NCBI RefSeq assembly: GCF_900450995.1
Contig: NZ_UGHY01000002.1
Location: 773,501-837,500, forward strand
Direction of reading: 5' to 3'
Origin: Haemophilus parainfluenzae
Lineage (GTDB): Bacteria; Pseudomonadota; Gammaproteobacteria; Enterobacterales; Pasteurellaceae
Length of the DNA: 64,000 nt
The first letter of the stretch is position 1. Every line of letters begins with the position of its first letter. A program made the translations under genes and the position numbers. Below are positions 9,656 through 20,438 of the stretch, piece after piece. A model generated the notes under the pieces. That model worked only from the letters and a program-made list of their open reading frames with translations, was not told where the DNA came from and made no database searches.

Positions 9656-9679
9656 AAATGGCGAGAAAGCTCGCCATTT
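9656..9679 (-). terminator. Attenuator-like hairpin between accB and accC
   Basis: A perfect 10-base inverted repeat (AAATGGCGAG / CTCGCCATTT, 4-base loop) fills most of the accB-accC gap. Read on the minus strand it is followed directly by a run of T, which makes it a Rho-independent terminator by structure. Being inside an operon, it probably ends only part of the transcripts. Confidence 0.7.
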
Positions 9680-9693
9680 CAGATTGATAGGGA

Positions 9694-10152
9694 TTATTCG
9701 ATAACGATCAATGGTTGATCAAATTCAACTGCTTCGCCATCATTTACTAAGATTGCTTTTACCACACCAGCTTTGTCTGCTTCGATACGGTTCATCATTT
9801 TCATTGCTTCAACGATACAAAGTGCATCGCCTACTTTGACTGTTTGTCCCACTTCAACGAAAGCTTTCGCTTCTGGGCTTGGGCTACGATAGAACGTACC
9901 TACCATTGGTGAACGCACTTGGTGGCCAGAAACTTCAGCGGCTGGCGCTTCAGCAGGTGATGCAGGTGCTGGCACTGCTGCCGGAGCCGCAACCGGGGCG
10001 ACTGGCGCCGCTGCATATTGAATTGCAGCAGGTGCAACAGCTGGTGCCGCACGACTAATACGTACTGTACCTTCTTCTTCTTGCACTTCTAATTCAGTGA
10101 TCCCCGATTCTTCTACTAATTCAATCAGTTTTTTGATTTTACGAATGTCCAT
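9694..10152 (-). CDS. accB: Acetyl-CoA carboxylase, biotin carboxyl carrier protein
   Basis: The carrier subunit of acetyl-CoA carboxylase; its biotin moves between AccC and AccDA. The product is 152 residues. An N-terminal helical part (1-35) is followed by an Ala/Pro-rich linker (about 36-75) and a C-terminal biotinyl domain with EAMKMMN, where K118 is the biotinylated lysine. It is the first gene of accBC. Confidence 0.97.
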   Translation of the reverse strand: MDIRKIKKLIELVEESGITELEVQEEEGTVRISRAAPAVAPAAIQYAAAPVAPVAAPAAVPAPASPAEAPAAEVSGHQVRSPMVGTFYRSPSPEAKAFVEVGQTVKVGDALCIVEAMKMMNRIEADKAGVVKAILVNDGEAVEFDQPLIVIE

Positions 10153-10311
10153 ACGCTCTTCCTAAAAATAATAATGAATTGTTAACTGCACTTTCAGAAT
10201 TGATTTCCAAAGTGCGGTCATTTTGAAACCTGTTTTTGTGTCGGCAAGATTACCGCAAAATCACGCACTTTGCGATAAATTTCTGCGAAAATCTGTAAAT
10301 TTTGTGAAATT

Positions 10312-10764
10312 TTATGCTTTTTTATTTAAAAAATCTAACGCAAATTGGAGAGCAAACTCATAGCCTTTCGCACCTAAGCCACAAATCACCCCTTCTGCTA
10401 CATCACTAAAGTAAGAATGATGACGGAATGGCTCGCGCTTATGTACATTAGACAAATGGATTTCAACAAAAGGAATTGACACAGCAAGCAACGCATCACG
10501 TAATGCAACACTGGTATGCGTATAAGCTGCAGGGTTAATTAAAATAAAATCCACTTTCTGAAAACTTTGATGAATCTTATCGATTAACTTTTCTTCGCTA
10601 TTTGCTTGAAAGCACGACAAATTCACATCATGCTGCGCCGCAAGTTTTTCCACATTTTCTTCAATGACAGATAACGAAAGCGAACCATAATGTTTTGGCT
10701 CTCTTGCGCCCAACATATTTAAGTTCGGGCCATTTAACAGCAAAATATTGAATTTTTTTGACAT
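10312..10764 (-). CDS. aroQ: 3-dehydroquinate dehydratase, type II
   Basis: Dehydrates 3-dehydroquinate in the shikimate pathway to aromatic amino acids. The ATG at 10764 is preferred because AAAGGA lies seven bases before it; a GTG two codons upstream is too close to that site. The product is 150 residues, the normal type II length. Motifs are NGPNLNMLG at the N-terminus, [17 protein letters not shown] and [14 protein letters not shown]. It lies upstream of accB, as in E. coli and other relatives. A 140-base gap holding an uptake sequence (10210-10218) separates it from accB. Confidence 0.95.
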   Translation of the reverse strand: MSKKFNILLLNGPNLNMLGAREPKHYGSLSLSVIEENVEKLAAQHDVNLSCFQANSEEKLIDKIHQSFQKVDFILINPAAYTHTSVALRDALLAVSIPFVEIHLSNVHKREPFRHHSYFSDVAEGVICGLGAKGYEFALQFALDFLNKKA

Positions 10765-10824
10765 TTTCACATCCTTTAACTTGTGCGAATTATAGCGATT
10801 TTTTGTGTAATGGTGGTCGTATCT

Positions 10825-11814
10825 CTAGACGATTTTGGTAATAAATTCTGAATTTAAATCAATTAGCGGTAAATCTGAGCCTGGCCACGCACGTAATACT
10901 TGATGTTGCATCAAATTTAACGTATCTAGTCCTGGCGTCACATTGGGTGTATATTGTGCCGCGATACGAGCAAGTTGAGTCAATCCTAGACTACTTTCAA
11001 TGCTCGAGCTAATCACTGCTTTTATGCCTAAACTATGTGCTTTTGCAATCAACTTTTGACAATCTTGTAGTGAACCAACCAGTGTTGGTTTAATCACAAT
11101 GGCACTTAAGTGAGGTTCCTTTTCTAAAAGAAAATCCGGCTCGCGCACACTTTCATCCCAAGCAATATTAATGCCTGTTTGAGCTGCAAACTGGCGGCTT
11201 TCTTCATGGGTTTTACAAGGTTCTTCTAAAAATTGAATACGTGAACGATGTTGCGGTTTCACTTTCTCCGCAAATTTTAAGGCTTTTTCTAATGTCCATT
11301 GACGATTCGCATCTAGACGTAATTGCAAATCAGGAATAGCTTCCAAAAACATGTCGGCAATTAAACCATCACGATTTGCTTCATACATGCCGACTTTGAT
11401 TTTAGCAACTTTATCACCTGGCATTTGATTCAGTTCTGAATATAACTCATCAGGATCACCATAGCACAACGGTGCAGTATGATAGTTACCTTCCTCATTT
11501 AAATAACGTTTCATTTCATCCATCGCCGTGCTAATACCGAAGGCAACAGAAGGATAACAACCGTCAAGGGGGACTCTTGGTTCTTCGCAGCTTGCATGAC
11601 ACCAATTCGTCAGCCATTCAATGGCTTGCTCTTGCGCTTGTTCAATGGTTTCTTCGCTAAACCCAGGCAAAGGTGCAATTTCGCCCCAGCCATCACGGCT
11701 GCAAGCAACACGTACAATCAAACCTTCTCGACGTTTCAAAAAGCGTCCACGTAAAATTAATTGGCTGTCGACGGGAATAGAATAACGATAAAGATTAAAT
11801 GATTTGTTTTCCAT
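10825..11814 (-). CDS. menC: o-Succinylbenzoate synthase
   Basis: An enolase-superfamily enzyme that dehydrates SHCHC to o-succinylbenzoate in menaquinone synthesis. The product is 329 residues. Visible motifs are KIKVGMYEA (catalytic lysine), RLDANRQW (metal-binding Asp), FLEEP, WDES and IKPTLVGSL (second lysine). It lies downstream of menB, although a strong hairpin stands between the two. Menaquinone supports anaerobic respiration, in line with narQ elsewhere in the window. Confidence 0.94.
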   Translation of the reverse strand: MENKSFNLYRYSIPVDSQLILRGRFLKRREGLIVRVACSRDGWGEIAPLPGFSEETIEQAQEQAIEWLTNWCHASCEEPRVPLDGCYPSVAFGISTAMDEMKRYLNEEGNYHTAPLCYGDPDELYSELNQMPGDKVAKIKVGMYEANRDGLIADMFLEAIPDLQLRLDANRQWTLEKALKFAEKVKPQHRSRIQFLEEPCKTHEESRQFAAQTGINIAWDESVREPDFLLEKEPHLSAIVIKPTLVGSLQDCQKLIAKAHSLGIKAVISSSIESSLGLTQLARIAAQYTPNVTPGLDTLNLMQHQVLRAWPGSDLPLIDLNSEFITKIV

Positions 11815-11832
11815 TTTATTCTCCTTGATGAC

Positions 11833-11874
11833 AAAAGTGCGGTTAAAAACACACTGATTTTTAACCGCACTTTT
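11833..11874. terminator. Terminator made of an inverted pair of uptake sequences
   Basis: A perfect 17-base inverted repeat with an 8-base loop; each arm holds AAGTGCGGT in opposite orientation. It lies between menB and menC. The stem ends in T on the minus strand, so it can act as a terminator for menB. Inverted uptake-sequence pairs used as terminators are known in Haemophilus. Confidence 0.85.
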
Positions 11875-11883
11875 ATGTTCAAA

Positions 11884-12741
11884 TTAAGGATTACGTCTGA
11901 ATTTACTGAAGTCTGGTGCACGTTTTTCATTAAACGCGTTACGACCTTCTTGACCTTCTTCAGTCATATAGAACAACATGGTTGCGTTACCCGCGAGTTC
12001 TTGTAAACCTGATTGACCATCGCAGTCTGCATTCAATGCAGCTTTCAAGCAACGTAACGCAATTGGACTGTTACGTAACATTTCACGGCACCAACGAACG
12101 GTTTCTTTTTCTAAATCAGCATAAGGCACCACAGTATTCACTAAGCCCATATCTAATGCTTCTTGCGCATTATATTGACGGCATAAGAACCAAATTTCGC
12201 GTGCTTTTTTCTGACCCACTAAACGCGCCATATAGCTTGCGCCCCATCCACCGTCAAATGAACCTACTTTAGGACCAGTTTGACCAAAGATTGCATTGTC
12301 TGCTGCAATGGTTAGATCACATAACATATGAAGTACGTGACCACCACCAATTGCGTAACCTGCCACCATTGCTACAACTGGTTTTGGACAAGTACGAATA
12401 TCACGTTGAAAATCCAATACGTTTAAATGATGCACTCCGCTTTCATCTTTATAACCGCCGTAGTCACCACGAATTTTTTGGTCACCGCCAGAACAGAATG
12501 CTTTTTCGCCTTCACCGGTTAACACAATCACACCAATTTTTTCATCGAAACGAGCATTAGAAAATGCATGGATCATTTCTTTAACTGTTTGCGGACGAAA
12601 TGCATTGCGCACTTCTGGACGATTAATAGTGATTTTTGCAATACCATCAGTCGATTTGTGGAAACGAATATCAGTATAACCTTCGCTATGATCAACCCAC
12701 TCAACTGGTGCATATAAAACATCATCTTTTGGATTTTGCAT
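11884..12741 (-). CDS. menB: 1,4-Dihydroxy-2-naphthoyl-CoA synthase
   Basis: A crotonase-family enzyme that closes the naphthoquinone ring from o-succinylbenzoyl-CoA in menaquinone synthesis. I use the ATG at 12741 (MQNPKDDV, 285 residues, the usual MenB length), which has AAGGAAAG just upstream. The open frame extends 12 codons further but without a ribosome site. Crotonase motifs are [27 protein letters not shown] and GSFDGGWG. An uptake sequence lies in the promoter region. Confidence 0.96.
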   Translation of the reverse strand: MQNPKDDVLYAPVEWVDHSEGYTDIRFHKSTDGIAKITINRPEVRNAFRPQTVKEMIHAFSNARFDEKIGVIVLTGEGEKAFCSGGDQKIRGDYGGYKDESGVHHLNVLDFQRDIRTCPKPVVAMVAGYAIGGGHVLHMLCDLTIAADNAIFGQTGPKVGSFDGGWGASYMARLVGQKKAREIWFLCRQYNAQEALDMGLVNTVVPYADLEKETVRWCREMLRNSPIALRCLKAALNADCDGQSGLQELAGNATMLFYMTEEGQEGRNAFNEKRAPDFSKFRRNP

Positions 12742-12885
12742 TGTTCTTTCCTTTATAAGTGTAAAAAGTGCGGTCATTATAGCGGAAGTTTTTTACTTCG
12801 GGAAAGAAAATCAATTATTGAATACTTTACAATTATGTCGTTGTTGTTAAAATTCCGCCATTCCAACTTTAGTAAGGAAATTTAA

Positions 12886-13455
12886 GTGAAAAAAACTATT
12901 TTTTTAAGCAGCATCATGTTATTAAATGCTTGCAGTTTATTCGGTACATCGCAATCATCAATCCCCGCAGAATTTGCACAAGCGGATTACCTTCTTTCAG
13001 ATAAAAATGCTCAAACATGGGCAACATCAAGTAAACAAGCTGAACAATGTATCTACCCGAATTTAACCCGTATTCAGCAACAACATTTTGCAAAAGAAGA
13101 TAGCTATATTCATTCTCAATATGTCTTTTTCTATCCGTTAGAAAAAATCATCGGGGAAGACTATGTGAAAATGATTCAAAAAGATGAAAAATCGATGAAT
13201 TATGCGACCTATCAATTCAAGAAATTCCGCACTGAAGTCGGTGATGTCGAGCCATTAGAACCTAAAGCGTGTCAAATCTTGCGTACTCAAGCAAAAGAAG
13301 ATTTGGATGTCGTGAAAGGTCAATATATAAATGGTATGGTGGATGAAACAAAGAATGATGATGGCACATTGAAGAAAAGTGGTGATGGCATTGCCACCAA
13401 TCAGAACAAATTCTTCTTTGATATTATCAAATGGGGATCGGCTCTTCTTCTCTAA
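12886..13455 (+). CDS. Small lipoprotein of unknown function
   Basis: A 189-residue protein starting with GTG after a GTAAGGAAA ribosome site. It has a short signal peptide with lipobox LNAC (Cys 16) and is otherwise a soluble, charged domain with two further cysteines (near residues 54 and 127). I do not recognise the function. It resembles lipoproteins restricted to Pasteurellaceae and may fall in DUF5358, but I am not sure of that. It is monocistronic, with a strong terminator after it. Confidence 0.75.
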   Translation: MKKTIFLSSIMLLNACSLFGTSQSSIPAEFAQADYLLSDKNAQTWATSSKQAEQCIYPNLTRIQQQHFAKEDSYIHSQYVFFYPLEKIIGEDYVKMIQKDEKSMNYATYQFKKFRTEVGDVEPLEPKACQILRTQAKEDLDVVKGQYINGMVDETKNDDGTLKKSGDGIATNQNKFFFDIIKWGSALLL

Positions 13456-13489
13456 TTTTTATTATTTTATATAAATTTATATCTCACTC

Positions 13490-13518
13490 ACGGCGTAAAT
13501 ATTTTTACGCCGTTTTTA
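13490..13518 (+). terminator. Terminator after the lipoprotein gene
   Basis: A 10-base perfect stem (ACGGCGTAAA / TTTACGCCGT, 4-base loop) followed by TTTT, 35 bases past the lipoprotein stop. Confidence 0.88.
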
Positions 13519-13646
13519 TATCTGAGAAAACGGTTGCGATCAAAAAAAGCTTAAATTTTAAGTAAAAAAGCAAAATAGCCATTTAAATTAAAGTCATTTT
13601 CAGCTAGTCTAACTGGAAATATTTTTTACAAGGAGAAAAAAACATC

Positions 13647-15305
13647 ATGACAACGCTTTTTGATATTGCTCAAAACTGGTTAAACCAAGATCCTGATGCT
13701 GAAACTCACGCAGAATTAACCGCACTTTTAACGGCGGCAAAAAATGGTGATGAAAAAGCACACGCTGATCTACAAGCTCGCTTTAGCGGCCGTTTACAAT
13801 TTGGTACTGCTGGGCTGCGAGGACCATTACAAGCTGGCCCTATGGGTATGAACCGTGTTTTAGTGGCACAGGCAGCAGGCGGTTTAGCGGATTATTTAAA
13901 AGATTACGACAAACAGCCATCTATCGTGATTGGTTACGATGGCCGTAAAAACTCTGATGTTTTCGCTCGTGATACCGCTGAAATCATGGCGGGTGCAGGC
14001 GTGAAAGCTTATTTACTTCCACGTAAATTACCCACTCCAGTATTAGCTTACGCAATTCAATATTTTGATACCACTGCTGGTGTCATGGTGACTGCGAGTC
14101 ACAACCCTCCGGAAGATAACGGTTATAAAGTTTACTTAGGTAAAGCGAACGGCGGTGGCCAAATCGTTTCTCCTGCCGACAAGGATATCGCCGCATTAAT
14201 CGATAAAGTAGCAGCGGGCAATGTAAAAGATTTACCACGTAGCCAAGATTATGTGGTGTTAGATGATGAAGTGGTTAACGCTTATATCGAAAAAACCGCT
14301 TCTCTTGCTAAAGAACCTAAAGCAGATATTAACTACGTTTATACTGCAATGCATGGTGTAGGCTATGAAGTATTAAGCAAAACCTTAACCAAAGCAGGTC
14401 TTCCACAACCTCATATTGTGGCAGAACAAGTATGGCCAGATGGCAAATTCCCAACAGTAAACTTCCCTAACCCAGAAGAAAAAGGTGCATTAGATTTAGC
14501 CATTAAAGTAGCAAAAGAACACAATGCAGAATTCATTATTGCCAATGACCCTGATGCAGACCGTTTAGCAGTAGCTGTTCCAGATGCACAAGGTAACTGG
14601 AAACCTTTACACGGTAACGTAGTAGGTTGTTTCTTAGGTTGGTATTTAGCAAAACAATATCATGCAAAAGGTGAGAAAGGCGTATTAGCGTGTTCTTTAG
14701 TGTCCTCTCCAGCACTTGCTGAAATTGCGAAAAAATACGGCTTCCAATCAGAAGAAACCTTAACCGGTTTCAAATACATCGGTAAAGTTCAAGGCTTATT
14801 ATTCGGTTTCGAAGAAGCGCTTGGTTACTTAGTTGACCCTGATAAAGTACGCGATAAAGACGGTATTTCTGCGGCGATCGTGTTCTTAGATTTAGTGCGT
14901 CACTTAAAAGCACAAGGCAAAACCTTAGCGGATTATGCTAATGACTTCACACAAGAATTCGGTGCTTATGTCAGTGGTCAAATTTCTATCCGTGTAAGCG
15001 ATTTATCTGAAATTGGTAAATTAATGGCCGCACTTCGTAACACACCTCCAGCTGAAGTAGGTGGTGTTAAAGTGGCACAATTCATCGACCACACTAAAAC
15101 TGATCGTCAAAGCGACATCCTTGTATTCGTATTAGAAAACGGCAGTCGCTTAATTGTTCGTCCATCTGGTACTGAGCCGAAAATCAAGTTCTATCTTGAT
15201 GCTCGCGGTAAAGATCCAAAAGACGCGGATCACGTTTTAGCACAATTTGATGAAGGCGTTCGTCAAATCCTTCGTCAAGATGCTTACGGCAAACAAGATT
15301 GCTAA
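13647..15305 (+). CDS. Phospho-sugar mutase (phosphoglucomutase/phosphomannomutase family)
   Basis: An alpha-D-phosphohexomutase of 552 residues, the long PGM2/YhxB-like type. FGTAGLRG lies near residues 52-59. The phosphoserine loop TASHNPPEDNGYK has the catalytic serine at S151. The metal loop is NDPDADR, and the C-terminal phosphate-binding loop is RPSGTEPKIKFY. It interconverts hexose 1- and 6-phosphates; whether glucose or mannose is preferred cannot be read from the sequence. An AAGGAG ribosome site precedes the ATG. It is monocistronic. Confidence 0.93.
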   Translation: MTTLFDIAQNWLNQDPDAETHAELTALLTAAKNGDEKAHADLQARFSGRLQFGTAGLRGPLQAGPMGMNRVLVAQAAGGLADYLKDYDKQPSIVIGYDGRKNSDVFARDTAEIMAGAGVKAYLLPRKLPTPVLAYAIQYFDTTAGVMVTASHNPPEDNGYKVYLGKANGGGQIVSPADKDIAALIDKVAAGNVKDLPRSQDYVVLDDEVVNAYIEKTASLAKEPKADINYVYTAMHGVGYEVLSKTLTKAGLPQPHIVAEQVWPDGKFPTVNFPNPEEKGALDLAIKVAKEHNAEFIIANDPDADRLAVAVPDAQGNWKPLHGNVVGCFLGWYLAKQYHAKGEKGVLACSLVSSPALAEIAKKYGFQSEETLTGFKYIGKVQGLLFGFEEALGYLVDPDKVRDKDGISAAIVFLDLVRHLKAQGKTLADYANDFTQEFGAYVSGQISIRVSDLSEIGKLMAALRNTPPAEVGGVKVAQFIDHTKTDRQSDILVFVLENGSRLIVRPSGTEPKIKFYLDARGKDPKDADHVLAQFDEGVRQILRQDAYGKQDC

Positions 15306-15328
15306 TTGAGCAAACTATAAAATGATAA

Positions 15329-15357
15329 AAAACGCTAGGTTTGATGCCTAGCGTTTT
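15329..15357. terminator. Bidirectional terminator between the mutase gene and murQ
   Basis: An 11-base perfect stem (AAAACGCTAGG / CCTAGCGTTTT) with a 7-base loop lies between convergent genes, followed by TTATTTTT on the plus strand and by an A/T tract on the other side. Confidence 0.88.
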
Positions 15358-15365
15358 ATTTTTGC

Positions 15366-16277
<912 letters not shown>

Positions 16278-17395
16278 TTATTCCTTTGGAAAAATCGCCC
16301 CTAAACTGACCGCACTTGTGGCGCCCGTCACACTCGGCAAATTAGCCGGCAAATTATACATACGACGATAGGCCAACCAAGCAAAGGCTGCCGCTTCCAC
16401 ATAATCGATATCAAGCTCTAATTCAGTCGTCAGTTGAATACGCCAAGTTGGCAACGCCTGTTTTAAACCATTCATGATCGCCTGATTTTTAGCGCCACCA
16501 CCACAAACAAGTAATCGACATGGTAATGTCGTCTGGATATTATTAAGGGCTAAAACAATACTTTGCACGGTAAATTCTGCCAAAGTAGCTTGCACATCTT
16601 GTGGTAAAAGTGCGGTCGTTTTGCGTGCTATTTTTTGAATTTTATTCTCTAGCCAAACCAAATTAAATAATTCACGCCCTGTGCTTTTCGGTGGTGGAAG
16701 CTGAAAGAAATCCTCATCTAATAATACCGCTAACAAATCTGGATTCACTTGACCTGAAACCGCCCATTCACCATTTTTGTCGTAAGCTTTGCCTTGATAT
16801 TTTTCGAACCATTGGTCGAGCAAGGTATTACCGGTTCCCGTATCAAAGCCAATGACAGGCTGTTCGGGTATCAATAACGATACATTACTAATACCGCCAA
16901 TATTCAGCACCACGGTTGCCCAGTGAGGATCAAAAAATACTGCTTGATGAAAAGCGGGTACCAGAGGCGCCCCTTGTCCACCAAACGCCATATCTTTGCG
17001 TCGTAAATCACCAACGACCGTAATGCCTGTTTTAGCGGCCAATAAATTCATATCACCAATTTGCATGGTAAACGGAAATTGACCTTTTGGGGAATGCCAC
17101 ACCGTTTGCCCATGGCAACCAATAGCGTCGATCTGTTCTGGCTTTAACTGGTGTTTACGTAAAAAGGCATTTACGCAATCGGCATAAAGTAAACCAAATT
17201 GATGATCGAGTTCACCCAATGCTTGTAACGACGTTTCACCTGATTGAATAAGTGCGGTCACTTTTTCGCGTAAATTTGCCGGCATCGGCGTAAAATCTGC
17301 TGCAATTAATTTGGTTTGATTCGAATGGATGTCAGTAAGGGCAATATCCACCCATCAAGGCTGGTGCCGGACATAATGCCAAGATAATAAGTCAT
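16278..17395 (-). pseudogene. anmK: Anhydro-N-acetylmuramic acid kinase AnmK, frameshifted near the 5' end
   Basis: AnmK opens and phosphorylates 1,6-anhydro-MurNAc from recycled peptidoglycan to MurNAc-6-phosphate, the MurQ substrate. An ATG at 17395 starts [15 protein letters not shown], the expected N-terminus, but the frame then breaks. The rest ([10 protein letters not shown] onward) is in another frame and runs cleanly to 16278. On the minus strand the break lies at GATGGGTGGAT (GGG at 17353-17351). One extra G gives SLDGVDIAL and a 372-residue protein of normal length. This may be a sequencing error or a real mutation. The ATP-binding [12 protein letters not shown] and the sugar-side motifs are intact. 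Confidence 0.88.
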
Positions 17396-17447
17396 AGTGT
17401 TCAATTCGTGAGTTTTTCAGAATTATAGCGGATTTTAAAAAAATAAA

Positions 17448-17477
17448 AAAAGAGAGAACATTGCGGCTCTCTCTTTT
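17448..17477 (-). terminator. Terminator after lutC
   Basis: A perfect 10-base stem (AAAAGAGAGA / TCTCTCTTTT, 10-base loop) followed on the minus strand by a T-rich tract, 16 bases past the lutC stop. Confidence 0.85.
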
Positions 17478-17492
17478 CATCACTAATGATGC

Positions 17493-18191
17493 TTATAAGT
17501 CATCAATGACTAAATAGATTTTTGCTACAGGGCCATGTACACCAATCACTTTAATCAATTCAATATCCGCTGTTGAACTTGGACCTGAGATAATATTGAT
17601 ACAAGATGGCATACGCTCGCCTTGTTGTGCTTTATCGTGTAATACTTTCGCCACTTGTGCAACACGTGGTAGTACTTGGCTTTTACGTACAACAACAATT
17701 GATTTTTCAGGTAATAAACTCACTGAACGTCCACGATCTGCGCTAGAGAATAAGACGATTCCGCCAGTTTCCGCCAAACCATATTCTGCATAAACTACAC
17801 CAAGATTAGCTTTTTCAGAGAAACTAATATTATCTTGTGCCCTTTCTGGTGACCATATATGGCAAGTATATTTCGCTTCAAGCGCTGCAGGAATACCAAG
17901 TGCAGTCAATCTTTCATCTGAATTAAGCACAACATCACCGCCACCATATTTTTCACAGAGAGCAAGTAAGGTTTGTACTGCATCAGACTCTTTACATACA
18001 TTTACGTCCACCATCATGGTTTTAGCAGAATTGGTAAATTCATTCGCTAAATCAACCGCACTTAAATGGGTTAAACGCTCAGTTGGGTATGTATTGACTG
18101 GTGCATCCATCGGTTCAGGTACGATAGCACGGGCTTTACCCATTTTCGCCGCTAATTTATTAAGAAAATTTTCGCGATTTTGTAAATCCAT
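17493..18191 (-). CDS. lutC: Lactate utilisation protein LutC (LUD domain)
   Basis: A subunit of the LutABC iron-sulfur L-lactate dehydrogenase, which oxidises lactate to pyruvate. The product is 232 residues with one LUD domain. The motifs GLAETGGIVLFSS and SGPSSTADIELIKVIGVHGP are characteristic. It is the last gene of the leftward lldP-lutA-lutB-lutC cluster, five bases after lutB. Confidence 0.92.
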   Translation of the reverse strand: MDLQNRENFLNKLAAKMGKARAIVPEPMDAPVNTYPTERLTHLSAVDLANEFTNSAKTMMVDVNVCKESDAVQTLLALCEKYGGGDVVLNSDERLTALGIPAALEAKYTCHIWSPERAQDNISFSEKANLGVVYAEYGLAETGGIVLFSSADRGRSVSLLPEKSIVVVRKSQVLPRVAQVAKVLHDKAQQGERMPSCINIISGPSSTADIELIKVIGVHGPVAKIYLVIDDL

Positions 18192-18196
18192 GCTTA

Positions 18197-19609
18197 TTAC
18201 CCTCTCTCTCTATTATTAAACCATTGACGGAAACTTTCACCATCTGCTTGTGGTAAATCTCGTGCTTTTGTCCATTCACCCAATGCACCAAATGTAATTG
18301 GTGCTTTACCATTTTTGATCAGCTTACCCGCTAATTTCGCACCGATATTCACACCTGTTTTCCATAGCATTGGGTTGGCATTGGCTGTGGTGAAGCCAAA
18401 AATAGATAAACGTTCCATCGCAGGAGTTTTACCTAACTCTACCATTTTCTCACGGTGTTTTAAGATTAACTGCGCTAATGGAATACGCACCGGGCAGACC
18501 GAATTACACGCATTACATAAAGAACAAGCATACGGCAATTCTTTGAATTCATCATAGCCACCTAATAACGGAGAAATCACTGCACCAATTGGACCCGGGT
18601 AAATAGAACCATAACCATGACCACCGATTTGACGATATGCTGGACAGGTATTCAAACAGGCACCGCAACGGATACAACGTAAAACTTCTTGGAATTCAGA
18701 AGCTAAAATATCTGAACGACCATTATCCACGATAACCAAATGGAATTCTTCAGGACCGTCAGTTTCACCAGCAAGACGAGGCCCCGTTAACCAAGTGTTA
18801 TAACCGGTTAATTTCGCCCCTACCGCACTACGAGCAAGCATCGTAATTAACACATCCACCTCTTGGAAAGTCGGCGCTAAACGCTCCATTCCCATCACTG
18901 CAATATGCGTTTTTGGTAAGGTCGTCGCTAAACGTAAATTACCTTCGTTTGTCACCAAACAAACTGAGCCGGTTTCCGCTACGGCAAAGTTACAACCGCT
19001 GATACCGATATCAGCTTCTAAAAAATCTTGACGAATTTTTTCACGTACGAAACGCGTCATATCTTCAGGCGTTTCTTCGCCTTCGTAGCCGAGTTTTTCA
19101 GACAAATCTTTGCGGATTTGGTGACGATCTTTGTGAATTGCTGGCACAACGATATGGGATGGTTTATCACCTGAAATTTGTAATAGATATTCACCCAAAT
19201 CGGTTTCGATCACTTGCATACCCTCTTTTTCAAGCACTTCGTTTAAACCGATTTCTTCAGTCACCATGGATTTGGATTTTACGATTTTCTTCGCATTTTT
19301 CTCTAATGCTACTTTACGAATATAAGCACTCGCTTCTTCGGCAGTTTCAGCAAAATACACTTTACCGCCATTTTCAATCACTTTTTCGCTTAATTGATAC
19401 AAATAAGCATCTAAATTAGCTAAAACATGGTTACGAATCTGTTTAGATAAATCACGCCATTCTTCCCAATGACCTAATTCGTCCACCATTTTTTGACGAT
19501 TAGCCCCAATAGTTTCTTGGGCTTTCACTACCGCTTTACGCATGATAGTGTTATGTACTTCATGATCGACACGCGCTTTAAAAGGAAGATTACTGGTTTT
19601 CAATGACAT
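18197..19609 (-). CDS. lutB: Lactate utilisation iron-sulfur protein LutB
   Basis: A 470-residue subunit of the Lut lactate dehydrogenase. An N-terminal LUD domain is followed by two 4Fe-4S motifs (CIRCGACLNTCP near residue 305 and CSLCNACNSVCP near residue 355) and a C-terminal helical tail. It starts one base after lutA ends, so translation is probably coupled. Confidence 0.94.
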   Translation of the reverse strand: MSLKTSNLPFKARVDHEVHNTIMRKAVVKAQETIGANRQKMVDELGHWEEWRDLSKQIRNHVLANLDAYLYQLSEKVIENGGKVYFAETAEEASAYIRKVALEKNAKKIVKSKSMVTEEIGLNEVLEKEGMQVIETDLGEYLLQISGDKPSHIVVPAIHKDRHQIRKDLSEKLGYEGEETPEDMTRFVREKIRQDFLEADIGISGCNFAVAETGSVCLVTNEGNLRLATTLPKTHIAVMGMERLAPTFQEVDVLITMLARSAVGAKLTGYNTWLTGPRLAGETDGPEEFHLVIVDNGRSDILASEFQEVLRCIRCGACLNTCPAYRQIGGHGYGSIYPGPIGAVISPLLGGYDEFKELPYACSLCNACNSVCPVRIPLAQLILKHREKMVELGKTPAMERLSIFGFTTANANPMLWKTGVNIGAKLAGKLIKNGKAPITFGALGEWTKARDLPQADGESFRQWFNNRERG

Positions 19610-19610
19610 C

Positions 19611-20342
19611 TTATTTCTCCCCTTGCATTAATACTTCCGCAATGTGCATCACTTTGATCTTGCTGCCTTCGCGTTGTAAACGACCACCAATGTTTAATAA
19701 ACAACTTACATCTGCACCAATTAAATATTGTGGTTCAACCTCTTCAATATGCTCAACTTTTTCTTTTACCATTTCGCCAGAAATCTCTGCCATTTTCACA
19801 GAGAAAGTTCCACCGAAGCCACAGCAAGTTTGTTGATTATGAATAGGAAGAAGATCTAACCCTTTTACGCCTTTCAAGAGAGCGATTGGTTCATCAACAA
19901 TGCCTAATTTACGAGTAAGACTACAAGAAGGATGATAAACCGCTTTACCCGGCAAATAGGCGCCAACATCTGTTACACCTAATTTATTGACGATGAAATC
20001 CGTTAAATCACAGAAACGTGCAACGACCTTTTTTGCTCGCTCAGCCCAATCTAAGTCACCAACTTTGGTGAAATACTCAGGATAGTTTTTGATAGCATAA
20101 ACACAGGAACCTGCTGGAGCAACGATTGGATAATCGTTCACTTCAAAGGTTTCGACTAAGTTTTTCATGCCAGGGATGGCTTGTTTGGTGTAACCGCTGT
20201 TTAATGCTGGTTGCCCACAACAGCCTTGTTTTTCAAGGAAGATAACATTACAACCGAGTTTTTCCAGTAGTAATACGGTGTTTTTCGCCACACCGCTCTT
20301 TACTACGTCAGCAATACAGGTAACGTAGAAATTTACGTTCAT
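19611..20342 (-). CDS. lutA: Lactate utilisation protein LutA (CCG-domain Fe-S oxidoreductase)
   Basis: A 243-residue subunit of LutABC. Two cysteine-rich CCG domains are visible: QGCCGQPALNSGY near residue 40 and QTCCGFGGTFSVK near residue 167. These bind an Fe-S cluster in heterodisulfide-reductase-like proteins. It is the first of the three lut genes, downstream of the lactate permease with a 96-base gap that holds a hairpin. Confidence 0.94.
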   Translation of the reverse strand: MNVNFYVTCIADVVKSGVAKNTVLLLEKLGCNVIFLEKQGCCGQPALNSGYTKQAIPGMKNLVETFEVNDYPIVAPAGSCVYAIKNYPEYFTKVGDLDWAERAKKVVARFCDLTDFIVNKLGVTDVGAYLPGKAVYHPSCSLTRKLGIVDEPIALLKGVKGLDLLPIHNQQTCCGFGGTFSVKMAEISGEMVKEKVEHIEEVEPQYLIGADVSCLLNIGGRLQREGSKIKVMHIAEVLMQGEK

Positions 20343-20399
20343 AAATAATTACTCCAACAGTAATAGAAAATAAAAAGTAAAATATTCGATAAAAGTTAA

Positions 20400-20424
20400 G
20401 CAACCGCCGACAAAGTGCGGTTGC
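20400..20424. terminator. Hairpin between lldP and lutA
   Basis: An 8-base perfect stem (GCAACCGC / GCGGTTGC, 9-base loop that includes part of an uptake sequence). The better T tract is on the plus strand; in the lldP-to-lutA direction the following sequence is TTAACTTTT. It may weaken read-through from lldP into lutABC rather than stop it. Confidence 0.5.
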
Positions 20425-20438
20425 TTTTTGCCTCTATT

